From an uncultured Bacteroidales bacterium (GTDB taxonomy: Bacteria; Bacteroidota; Bacteroidia; Bacteroidales; Muribaculaceae): a DNA stretch of 5,441 nucleotides. Shown here in pieces: positions 1 through 5,441 of this stretch. Made by a program: the position numbers and the translations under genes. How positions within the stretch are numbered: position 1 is the first letter of the stretch; every line of letters starts with the position of its first letter. The notes beneath the pieces are model-generated. The model searched no databases and was not told the DNA's origin. It saw nothing but the letters and a program-made list of their open reading frames with translations. The stretch covers positions 1 to 5,441 of the forward strand of contig CAMWNL010000152.1 in assembly GCA_947175585.1 (NCBI GenBank), read 5' to 3'.

Positions 1-170
1 AGTTTACCCTGACTAAAGGATGCGGAGATCAGGGTGACGGCCCTTTGCTCACAGACCTAAATACAATAAAGACCGCATTTTATAAAGACACAGATTGGTA
101 TTCACGCCTGACGATTGGCATTAGCTATGAGTTCGGACAACGGTGTGAAGCGTGTCATTACGTTGATTAA
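1..170 (+). CDS. C-terminal end of a putative DUF6089-family outer-membrane beta-barrel protein (partial, 5' end outside window)
   Basis: An open frame runs in from the left edge and stops at TAA 168-170; 55 complete residues are visible, starting at base 3. The visible part includes an alternating polar/hydrophobic stretch, WYSRLTIGISYEFG, typical of an outer-membrane beta strand near the end of a small barrel. The protein then ends in a short hydrophilic tail, GQRCEACHYVD, which contains a CxxC pair. I assign DUF6089 mainly from context: in Bacteroidota a protein of this family commonly sits directly before uppS and bamA. The fragment alone is too short to prove it. It lies only 9 nt before uppS and in the same reading frame, which strongly suggests co-transcription. 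Its function is unknown; a role linked to outer-membrane assembly is inference from the neighbourhood. The coding status is well supported, the family name moderately. Confidence 0.65.
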   Translation, partial: FTLTKGCGDQGDGPLLTDLNTIKTAFYKDTDWYSRLTIGISYEFGQRCEACHYVD

Positions 171-179
171 GACTTTAAG

Positions 180-929
180 ATGATAGAGAAAAACGACATA
201 TCGATCAACCAAATAAGCAACTTGCCGAGCCATGTTGCGATTATCATGGATGGAAATGGCCGTTGGGCACAGGCTCGTGGCCTCGACCGCTCTGAAGGTC
301 ATGCCGAAGGCGTTAAGACCGTGCGCCGTATTACTGAGGCTGCGTCACGCGCCGGAATAGACTATCTTACACTTTATACATTCTCAACCGAGAACTGGAA
401 TAGGCCCAAAGCTGAAGTCGACGCGCTTATGCATCTTATTGTGATTGCGATAGAACGCGAAACTCCGGATCTGATAAAGAATAATGTCAGACTGACTATG
501 ATAGGCGATTCCTCACGCATGCCCGAAGAAGCCCGAAAGAGACTTGAAAAATGTATTGAAGATACCTCTCACGGTACAGGACTTACGCTCGTGTTGGCCA
601 TCAGCTATTCTTCAAGATGGGAGATAGTTGAAGCAAGTCGTCGTATTGCAGAGAAGGTTGCAAATGGCGAAATGAGCGCTGATGAAATAGATGACCGGAC
701 TGTCAGTGAGCACTTATCCACCGCAGGTATGCCGGATCCTGATTTGCTGATACGCACCGGGGGAGACCTGCGTATCAGTAATTTCCTGCTTTGGCAGATT
801 GCATATTCTGAAATATATATCACTCCGACCTATTGGCCGGACTTCTCTGAGGCTGACTTTAAGGATGCAATAGAATCATACGCCGGCCGTCAGCGCCGTT
901 TTGGACTTACCGGCGAGCAGATTAAGTAA
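180..929 (+). CDS. uppS: Undecaprenyl diphosphate synthase (cis-prenyltransferase)
   Basis: This 249-residue protein condenses eight isopentenyl diphosphates onto farnesyl diphosphate in cis, giving the C55 carrier lipid used for peptidoglycan and surface-glycan precursors. It acts in the cytoplasm at the inner face of the membrane. All signature blocks of the cis-prenyltransferase family are present and in register with E. coli UppS, shifted by two residues. They are MDGNGRWA with catalytic Asp24; RSEGHAEG with Arg37 and His41; FSTENWNRP with Ser69, Asn72, Trp73 and Arg75; and the C-terminal block with Arg192, Arg198, Ser200 and Glu211. SYSSRWEI (142-149) replaces the NYGGRWDI block of E. 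coli, a form I associate with Bacteroidota. Length is normal. ATG 180 is the only plausible start, because the in-frame stop of the upstream gene is at 168-170 and the first motif begins at residue 23. The gene is followed by bamA after 46 nt. Confidence 0.97.
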   Translation: MIEKNDISINQISNLPSHVAIIMDGNGRWAQARGLDRSEGHAEGVKTVRRITEAASRAGIDYLTLYTFSTENWNRPKAEVDALMHLIVIAIERETPDLIKNNVRLTMIGDSSRMPEEARKRLEKCIEDTSHGTGLTLVLAISYSSRWEIVEASRRIAEKVANGEMSADEIDDRTVSEHLSTAGMPDPDLLIRTGGDLRISNFLLWQIAYSEIYITPTYWPDFSEADFKDAIESYAGRQRRFGLTGEQIK

Positions 930-965
930 ATTTTCAATTAACGATAAACCCGACATTTCACATAT

Positions 966-971
966 AAAGGA
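966..971 (+). promoter_or_regulatory. Possible weak Shine-Dalgarno for bamA, supporting the ATG at 976
   Basis: AAAGGA lies 4 nt before ATG 976. The spacing is short and Bacteroidota rely little on this signal, so it is supporting evidence only. It favours ATG 976 over the in-frame TTG at 901. The TTG would sit inside uppS and would put 25 hydrophilic residues in front of the secretion signal. Confidence 0.35.
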
Positions 972-975
972 AATC

Positions 976-3612
976 ATGCGATATAGACTGACCATAATCA
1001 CAGCACTGCTGATGTTTGCGAGTACGTTTGCTGAAACGTGGGCGCAGGCGTCCAATGACACCATTTATAATCCGTCGGTAATCTACGGTAACATGCCGAA
1101 AGTCTATGAGATAGCCGGTATAACAGTGGAAGGTGCCCCTAATTATGAAGATAACATCATATTGGGATATGCCGGCCTGAAAGTAGGAGACCGATTGGCT
1201 ATACCGGGAGACGAAGTGACTAATGTTGTCAAGCGTCTGATGCGTCAGGGTCTCTTTGCTCAGGCTCAGTTTGTTGTGGACAAGATCTCAGGAGATCAGG
1301 CTTGGGTGACAATTAAACTGCGCACACAGCCCCGTATTTCTAAAGTCAATTATAATGGCATGAAAAAAGGCGAGCGTGATGATATTCAGGAGCGCCTGCA
1401 ATTAATGAAGGGTAACCAGATAACCCAGAACATTATCAACCGAGCAGAAGCAATCGTTAAAAAATATTACGAAGGAAAAGGCTTCGGTAACGCTCAGGTT
1501 AATATTGTGCTTCATGAAGACTTGTCTGCACCCAATGAGGTGATTGTGGACGTTAATGTCAATAAGCATGATAAGGTCAAAGTCCATAAAATATATATCG
1601 ATGGAAATGAGGTGCTCAGCGACAATCAGTTGCAATGGGCTATGAAGAAAACCAATGAGAAAGGCAAGCTTATTAATCTTTTCCGTCAGAAGAAGTTTGT
1701 CGAAAGTGATTATCAAGATGACTTGAACCGTATACTTGCAAAATACAACGAAAAAGGATATCGTGACGCTAAAATTCTGAGTGATAGCGTCGTGCCTTTT
1801 GACGAGAAGACTGTCGATGTTTATATCAATGTAGATGAAGGACAGAAGTATTACATCAAAGATATCAATTGGGTGGGCAATACTGTCTATTCAAGTGAGA
1901 TTCTTGATGCATATCTTGGCATGAAGCCGGGCGAGGTCTATAACCAGAAGTTGCTCGGCAAGCGTCTGAACGAAGATGAAGATGCGGTGGCTAACCTTTA
2001 TATGAATAATGGTTATCTGTTTTATGACCTTATTCCGGTTGAGCGCGAAATTTCCGGAGATTCTATTTCTCTTGAGATGCGTATAGTTGAGGGTCCGCAG
2101 GCGAGAATTAATAATGTGGTGATTAACGGTAATGACCGACTTTACGAAAAGGTTATCCGTCGTGAATTGCGTGTAAGACCCGGAGATCTTTTCAGTAAGT
2201 CAGATCTTATCCGTTCTGTGACTGAAATCGCCCAGACCGGTCACTTCAATCCTGAAACCATTGACCCGCAGGTGCAGCCTAACGCCGAAAACGGTACGGT
2301 TGACATCGTGCTTAACCTTGAGTCTAAAGCTAATGACCAGATCGAATTCTCAATGGGTTGGGGTCAGACAGGTGTTATCGGTAAACTTGCGCTTAAATTT
2401 ACCAACTTCTCTATAAAGAATCTTTTCCACCCAAGTACCTACAGAGGCATTATACCACAGGGCGAAGGACAGACATTCACTGTAAGCGCACAGACCAACG
2501 CACGCTACTATCAGGCCTACTCGCTCTCATTCCTCGATCCGTGGTTTGGCGGCAAACGTCCCAACTCGCTGTCAGTATCGGCTTACTATAGCCGTCAGAC
2601 AGGTGTGAATTCGTCGTATTATAACTCAACCTGGGCCAACGCTATGAGCAATATGTATGGCTATGGTTATGGCTATCCGGGATATGCAGGTAATTACAAT
2701 GACTATTATCAGAACAGCTATCAGGCCTCTTATGACCCGAACAAAGTTCTTCAGATGGTCGGTATCAATGTCGGCTTCGGCAAACGTCTGAAGTGGCCCG
2801 ATGACTGGTTTACATTCACAGCTGAACTTGGCTATAACTGGTATTATCTGAAAAACTGGGATTACCTTTATTATATGAATAATGGTACATCCAATGCTCT
2901 TGTGCTTGGTCTTACATTGGCACGCCGTTCGATCGACAACCCGTTGTTTACCCGTCGAGGCAGCGATTTCTCACTCAGTCTCCAACTTACTCCGCCTGCA
3001 TCGTTATTCGGCAAGAAGAACTGGAAGAAGCTCAGCGAAGAGAATACAGTTGATTCTAAGAAAGAATTATATCGCTGGATTGAGTATTGGAAGCTCAAGT
3101 TCAAAGCGCGTACTTATACCTCACTCATCAATCCTGAGACAACTCAATGGACGCCGGTGCTCATGACGCGTGCTGATGTCGGCCTCCTCGGCAGTTACAA
3201 CAAATACCTTAAGTCGCCGTTTGAAACATTCTATGTCGGTGGTGACGGTATGTCGGGAAGTTACACTTATGCTCAGGAGACGATCGCACTGCGTGGTTAT
3301 GACAATGGCCAGTTCACTCCGTGGGGCAGCGAAGGTTACGCTTATACAAGATTCGGCGCTGAAGTTCACTTCCCGTTGATGTTGCAGTCTTCGACTACTA
3401 TCTATGCACTGACTTTTGTCGAAGGCGGTAATGCATGGACCTCAGTTAAGAAATTCAATCCTTTTAGTATCAAGAGAAGTGCCGGTGTCGGTGTCCGCAT
3501 CTTCCTGCCAATGGTCGGTATGATGGGTATTGACTGGGCTTATGGTTTCGATAAAGTATTCGGAACTCGCGGAGGCAGCCACTTCCACTTCATACTTGGT
3601 CAGGAGTTCTAA
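976..3612 (+). CDS. bamA: BamA, outer-membrane protein assembly factor (Omp85 family)
   Basis: This 878-residue protein is the core of the BAM complex, which folds beta-barrel proteins into the outer membrane. It starts with a signal peptide (about residues 1-25: basic MRYR, hydrophobic core, cleavage near WAQA). Five POTRA repeats follow at about 44-119, 120-200, 201-290, 291-376 and 377-455, several opening with an I-x-x-V/I-x-x-x-G strand (for example IAGITVEG, ISKVNYNG, IKDINWVG). The barrel begins near 456 (IEFSMGWGQTG). The conserved loop-6 motif appears as LRGY (772-775), the Bacteroidota-style version of VRGF. The chain ends in a typical beta-signal with terminal Phe878 (FHFILGQEF). 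An unusual Tyr/Gly-rich stretch occupies about 546-588. The frame extends upstream to TTG 901, overlapping uppS, but ATG 976 is chosen because it opens directly into the signal peptide. The neighbouring skp-like genes fit its job. Identification is secure; domain edges are approximate. Confidence 0.96.
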   Translation: MRYRLTIITALLMFASTFAETWAQASNDTIYNPSVIYGNMPKVYEIAGITVEGAPNYEDNIILGYAGLKVGDRLAIPGDEVTNVVKRLMRQGLFAQAQFVVDKISGDQAWVTIKLRTQPRISKVNYNGMKKGERDDIQERLQLMKGNQITQNIINRAEAIVKKYYEGKGFGNAQVNIVLHEDLSAPNEVIVDVNVNKHDKVKVHKIYIDGNEVLSDNQLQWAMKKTNEKGKLINLFRQKKFVESDYQDDLNRILAKYNEKGYRDAKILSDSVVPFDEKTVDVYINVDEGQKYYIKDINWVGNTVYSSEILDAYLGMKPGEVYNQKLLGKRLNEDEDAVANLYMNNGYLFYDLIPVEREISGDSISLEMRIVEGPQARINNVVINGNDRLYEKVIRRELRVRPGDLFSKSDLIRSVTEIAQTGHFNPETIDPQVQPNAENGTVDIVLNLESKANDQIEFSMGWGQTGVIGKLALKFTNFSIKNLFHPSTYRGIIPQGEGQTFTVSAQTNARYYQAYSLSFLDPWFGGKRPNSLSVSAYYSRQTGVNSSYYNSTWANAMSNMYGYGYGYPGYAGNYNDYYQNSYQASYDPNKVLQMVGINVGFGKRLKWPDDWFTFTAELGYNWYYLKNWDYLYYMNNGTSNALVLGLTLARRSIDNPLFTRRGSDFSLSLQLTPPASLFGKKNWKKLSEENTVDSKKELYRWIEYWKLKFKARTYTSLINPETTQWTPVLMTRADVGLLGSYNKYLKSPFETFYVGGDGMSGSYTYAQETIALRGYDNGQFTPWGSEGYAYTRFGAEVHFPLMLQSSTTIYALTFVEGGNAWTSVKKFNPFSIKRSAGVGVRIFLPMVGMMGIDWAYGFDKVFGTRGGSHFHFILGQEF

Positions 3613-3673
3613 TAAACTTTTTTACGCTTTTCGCGTCTAATAGTTATGTATTAACTTAAATCAGTAAGAAACA

Positions 3674-4189
3674 ATGAAGAAACTCATCCTCATGACGGCA
3701 ATGGTTATTGCCGGATTCTTTGGAGCACATGCTCAGAAGTTCGCGATGGTCGACATGGAGTATATATTAAAGAATGTACCTACCTATGAAATGGCCAACG
3801 AGCAGCTTAATCAACTTTCTCAGCGTTGGCAGAAAGAGATTGAGGCTCTTGGTAAAGAGGCTCAGGATTTATATCAGAGTTATCTGGCAGATAAAGTATT
3901 TCTGACGGCTGAACAAGCGAAGAAACGCGAAGAAGAAGTTATGGCAAAAGAAAAGGAAGCGACCGAATTGCGCTATAAATACTTCGGACCTGAAGGCGAA
4001 CTCTATAAGAAGCAACAAACGCTTTTGAAACCTGTACAGGATGATGTTTATAATGCGGTTAAGAAAGTTGCCGAGGAACGTGGTTATCAGGCGATATTTG
4101 ACCGTGCATCGGCCAGCGATATAATTTATGCTTCGCCACGCATAGATGTCAGCAATGAAGTGCTCGCTAAATTGGGATATTCCAAATAA
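3674..4189 (+). CDS. Skp/OmpH-family periplasmic chaperone, first of two tandem paralogues
   Basis: The product is 171 residues with a clear signal peptide (1-20, cleavage after AHA, mature start QKFAMVD). The mature protein has the Skp/OmpH layout: a first strand (KFAMVDMEYIL), a long charged coiled-coil helical hairpin (about 40-115, with the turn near 74-80), and a C-terminal half returning to the body (KPVQDDVYNAVKKVAEERGYQAIFD), ending in LGYSK. Skp proteins are trimeric clamps that hold unfolded outer-membrane proteins in the periplasm before delivery to BAM. Position 61 nt after bamA agrees with that. By my count the mature chain carries 23 Lys/Arg and 26 Asp/Glu, so it is slightly acidic, unlike the strongly basic E. 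coli Skp. The blocks YFGPEGELYKK and FDRAS look like conserved features of this Bacteroidota subgroup (from memory). No promoter of its own is evident, so it is probably transcribed with bamA. Confidence 0.93.
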   Translation: MKKLILMTAMVIAGFFGAHAQKFAMVDMEYILKNVPTYEMANEQLNQLSQRWQKEIEALGKEAQDLYQSYLADKVFLTAEQAKKREEEVMAKEKEATELRYKYFGPEGELYKKQQTLLKPVQDDVYNAVKKVAEERGYQAIFDRASASDIIYASPRIDVSNEVLAKLGYSK

Positions 4190-4203
4190 AATTTGTACTT
4201 TTA
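4172..4203 (+). promoter_or_regulatory. Candidate Bacteroidota-type promoter for the second Skp-like gene
   Basis: TTGG (4172-4175), 20 nt, then TACTTTTA (4196-4203) resembles the Bacteroidota vegetative promoter (TTTG or TTG near -33, TAnnTTTG at -7), with one mismatch in the -7 box. The -33 part lies inside the last codons of the preceding gene. Transcription would start near 4208-4211, leaving a leader of about 50 nt before ATG 4260. The same TTGG-N20-TAnnTTTA arrangement occurs ahead of tdk. It is short enough to arise by chance, so confidence is limited. Confidence 0.4.
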
Positions 4204-4210
4204 CAGCGTG

Positions 4211-4259
4211 AAACCGAAAATTAAAAAATTAAGTAAAAACCATAAATAGAAAAACAATC
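4211..4259 (+). promoter_or_regulatory. A-rich untranslated leader of the second Skp-like gene
   Basis: These 49 nt contain 32 A and only 9 G or C, and no Shine-Dalgarno-like GGAG. Highly expressed Bacteroidota genes often use unstructured A-rich leaders instead of a Shine-Dalgarno, so this probably favours strong translation initiation at ATG 4260. The last bases before both skp-like starts are alike (AGAAACA and AAAACAATC). Confidence 0.4.
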
Positions 4260-4757
4260 ATGTTTAAAAGAATTATCCTTGCGATAGCAGTAATCCTTCC
4301 GATGAGCGTATTTGCTCAGAAATTTGGTGTAGTAGACATCCAGCCGATATTCGAAGCTATGCCTGAGACAGCCCAGATGACAGCTCAGCTTGAAGAAGCT
4401 TCAAAAAAATATGAGACTGAGCTCGGTCAGCTTACAGAAGAACTCAATAAACTTTATGCCGAATATCAGGCTATTGCTGATGATCCCAACACTCCTGCCA
4501 GCATCAAACAGCGTCGTATGTCTGAAATCCAGGAACGCGATCAAAAAGTACAGCAGTTCCGTTCAACAGCATATCAGGATCTCGAAAGACTTAACAATCA
4601 GCTTTCAATGCCGATTCAGCAGAAATTGTTTGATGCGGTAAAGGCTGTCGGAGCTGAAGGAGACTTCACCTTTATTTTCCCTAATGGACAGGCTTTGTAT
4701 CAGGGCGCGTCGGTTGTTGACGTTACTGATATGGTTAAAGCAAAACTTGGTCTTTAA
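4260..4757 (+). CDS. Skp/OmpH-family periplasmic chaperone, second tandem paralogue
   Basis: The product is 165 residues with a signal peptide at 1-19 (cleavage after SVFA, mature start QKFGVVDIQPIF). A Skp/OmpH helical hairpin follows: a coiled coil at about 39-72, a tip carrying DDPNTPASIKQRR (74-86), and a return helix to about 130. The body then closes with DFTFIFPNGQALYQG and VVDVTDMVKAKLGL. The likely role is the same as for its neighbour: holding unfolded outer-membrane proteins in the periplasm. The two proteins share the fold and mature N-terminus but differ clearly in hairpin tip and C-terminal body, so this is an old duplication rather than a recent copy. By my count the mature chain has 15 Lys/Arg against 22 Asp/Glu, distinctly acidic and unlike E. 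coli Skp. A promoter candidate at 4172-4203 may drive it separately from bamA. A strong terminator begins 22 nt after its stop codon, making it the last gene of the cluster. Confidence 0.92.
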   Translation: MFKRIILAIAVILPMSVFAQKFGVVDIQPIFEAMPETAQMTAQLEEASKKYETELGQLTEELNKLYAEYQAIADDPNTPASIKQRRMSEIQERDQKVQQFRSTAYQDLERLNNQLSMPIQQKLFDAVKAVGAEGDFTFIFPNGQALYQGASVVDVTDMVKAKLGL

Positions 4758-4779
4758 AATATAAGATAGATATTATTCC

Positions 4780-4811
4780 GGCCAGCGGCTTTTAGTCGTT
4801 GGCCTTTTTTT
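4780..4811 (+). terminator. Rho-independent terminator ending the uppS-bamA-skp cluster
   Basis: A GC-rich hairpin is followed at once by seven T. The arms are 4780-4790 (GGCCAGCGGCT) and 4794-4804 (AGTCGTTGGCC), pairing over 11 bp with two G-U wobbles around a TTT loop; the T run is 4805-4811. Its place 22 nt after the last skp-like stop and well before the tdk promoter separates the two transcription units. It is oriented for + strand transcription: the opposite strand has no T run after the stem. Confidence 0.92.
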
Positions 4812-4853
4812 AGATAAATAGGTCAGGATTGATTGCTGTTACCGATCTTAAAA

Positions 4854-4878
4854 AGTTATTAACATAGTGTTGATAACT
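4854..4878. promoter_or_regulatory. Near-perfect dyad upstream of tdk, possible operator
   Basis: The left arm AGTTATTAACA (4854-4864) and right arm TGTTGATAACT (4868-4878) are inverted copies with one mismatch (T4860 against G4872), separated by TAG. The element lies after the terminator and 16 nt before the -33 box of the tdk promoter candidate. It is therefore unlikely to be transcribed from either unit and makes more sense as a DNA site for a dimeric regulator than as an RNA hairpin. No regulator can be named from the sequence. The symmetry is direct observation; the operator role is inference. Confidence 0.45.
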
Positions 4879-4894
4879 ATTTATAGGCATAATA

Positions 4895-4926
4895 TTGGGT
4901 GCTTATCCAAAAACTTGCTAACTTTA
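4895..4926 (+). promoter_or_regulatory. Candidate Bacteroidota-type promoter for tdk
   Basis: TTGG (4895-4898), 20 nt, then TAACTTTA (4919-4926) matches the TTG/TTTG plus TAnnTTTG pattern with one mismatch in the -7 box. The predicted start near 4931-4934 gives a leader of about 20-25 nt before ATG 4955. The position fits a new unit beginning after the terminator at 4780-4811. Confidence 0.55.
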
Positions 4927-4954
4927 CGGAAACAATAGATTAGCTTAACTGATA

Positions 4955-5441
4955 ATGTATAGAAAAGGCAAACTATATTTCCGCTACGGTACGATGGGAT
5001 CTGCCAAAACTGCTTTATTGCTTACAACGGCCTATAACTTCGAGGAGCGCAATATTGAGTATCTGTGCATGAAGCCTGTTATAGACACACGCGAGGCACG
5101 AAACGTGATAAGATCGCGTATAGGCATCGAACGTGAGTGTCGTTGGATCTACCATGATACGAATCTCTATGAACTCGTGAAGGATATTTATCGTGAGACC
5201 CATAAGGTTATCGAGTGGTTTCTTGTTGACGAAGCTCAGTTTTTGACGGCTGTTCAGGTTGATCAGTTGTCACGTGTGGTTGATGATTTCGGCAGCAATG
5301 TGGTTTGCTATGGTCTGCGTACTGATTTTAAAAGCCATCTGTTCGAAGGCTCTCGCCGCTTGTTTGAGATTGCCGATACGATTGATGAAATCAAATCAAC
5401 GTGTAATTGCGGCCATAAGACGATTGTAAATGCCCGTATAG
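4955..5441 (+). CDS. tdk: Thymidine kinase, TK1-like (type II), partial at the 3' side
   Basis: The frame opens at ATG 4955 and is still open at the right edge, with 162 residues visible; complete family members are usually about 190-205. The enzyme phosphorylates thymidine (and deoxyuridine) with ATP in the cytoplasm, feeding dTTP salvage. Visible motifs in order are the P-loop YGTMGSAKTA (11-20, Lys18 and Thr19); CMKPVIDTR, a conserved block after the second strand; LVDEAQFL (90-97) with Glu93 as the expected catalytic base; and CYGLRTDF (118-125) followed by the lasso region to FEIADTIDEI. The first zinc-ligand pair is CNC (Cys150, Cys152), matching the CxC of E. coli-type enzymes; the second pair would lie beyond the edge. 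Ala17 stands where most P-loops have Gly. An in-frame TAA at 4946-4948 fixes the start. It is probably transcribed from the promoter at 4895-4926, independently of the bamA cluster. Confidence 0.95.
   Translation, partial: MYRKGKLYFRYGTMGSAKTALLLTTAYNFEERNIEYLCMKPVIDTREARNVIRSRIGIERECRWIYHDTNLYELVKDIYRETHKVIEWFLVDEAQFLTAVQVDQLSRVVDDFGSNVVCYGLRTDFKSHLFEGSRRLFEIADTIDEIKSTCNCGHKTIVNARI

Noticed and set aside
901..975. N-terminal extension of BamA from TTG 901
   Set aside because: It overlaps the end of uppS, adds 25 hydrophilic residues before an obvious signal peptide, and uses a rare start. ATG 976 opens directly into the signal sequence and has a modest AAAGGA upstream.
1402..1716. Minus-strand open frame of 104 residues inside bamA
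   Set aside because: It lies wholly antisense to POTRA-coding sequence, has no recognisable domain or leader, and is best explained as a shadow of the real gene. The other antisense frames in uppS, bamA and tdk are rejected for the same reason.
3618..3636. Hairpin ACGC-TTTTC-GCGT with a nearby T run after bamA, as a terminator or attenuator
   Set aside because: The stem is only 4 bp and the T run lies before it, not after it, so it does not fit a Rho-independent terminator for + strand transcription. Nothing supports a minus-strand transcript here.
3628..3659. TTTT-N20-TAACTTAA as a promoter for the first skp-like gene
   Set aside because: Both boxes are mismatched (one in TTTG, two in TAnnTTTG), and the leader would be only about 10 nt. 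Read-through from bamA is the simpler explanation.
4390..4641. Plus-strand 83-residue frame inside the second skp-like gene
   Set aside because: It overlaps a well-supported chaperone gene in another frame, and its composition and lack of motifs look like an out-of-frame reading.
4870..4893. Sigma70-like TTGATA with CATAAT as a tdk promoter
   Set aside because: The spacing is about 12 nt, too short for a functional -35/-10 pair, and this class of promoter is not expected in Bacteroidota.
4812..4954. Replication origin, based on DnaA-box-like sites and AT-richness
   Set aside because: The stretch is short, has no exact TTATCCACA box, no evident unwinding-element repeats and no dnaA or dnaN nearby. 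At most it is a regulatory region.

Overview
This window looks like chromosomal DNA from a member of the Bacteroidota, most likely the order Bacteroidales (a Muribaculaceae-like gut anaerobe is my best guess; the finer placement is inference). Three things point there. The gene order (DUF6089-type barrel protein, uppS, bamA, two tandem Skp/OmpH genes) is one I know from this phylum. UppS has SYSSRWEI where E. coli has the NYGGRWDI block. Promoter-like sites fit the Bacteroidota pattern (TTG/TTTG upstream of TAnnTTTG), and start codons sit behind A-rich leaders rather than strong Shine-Dalgarno sequences.

Layout, all on the + strand. Positions 1-170 hold the C-terminal end of a putative outer-membrane barrel protein, cut by the window edge. 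It is followed 9 nt later by uppS (180-929), which makes undecaprenyl diphosphate. Then come bamA (976-3612), encoding the outer-membrane protein insertase, and two different Skp/OmpH-like periplasmic chaperones (3674-4189 and 4260-4757). A strong Rho-independent terminator (4780-4811) closes this envelope-biogenesis cluster. The 197-nt stretch 4758-4954 also holds a near-perfect 11-bp-arm dyad (4854-4878) and a Bacteroidota-type promoter (4895-4926). That promoter drives a new unit whose first gene, at 4955 to the right edge, is thymidine kinase (tdk). It is cut by the edge after 162 visible residues.

How the genes work together: UppS supplies the lipid carrier for peptidoglycan and surface-glycan precursors. 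The Skp-like proteins should hold unfolded outer-membrane proteins in the periplasm, and BamA inserts them. The cluster is therefore a housekeeping envelope-assembly operon, possibly with a second internal promoter ahead of the last chaperone gene. Thymidine kinase (thymidine salvage) is functionally separate and lies beyond the terminator.

I see no insertion sequence, tRNA, rRNA, CRISPR array, phage gene or broken gene, and no gene-free stretch over 300 nt. I do not see a new multi-gene system. The observations most worth checking are the dyad ahead of tdk, the pair of near-identical promoter architectures, the Tyr/Gly-rich loop of BamA and the acidic character of both Skp paralogues.
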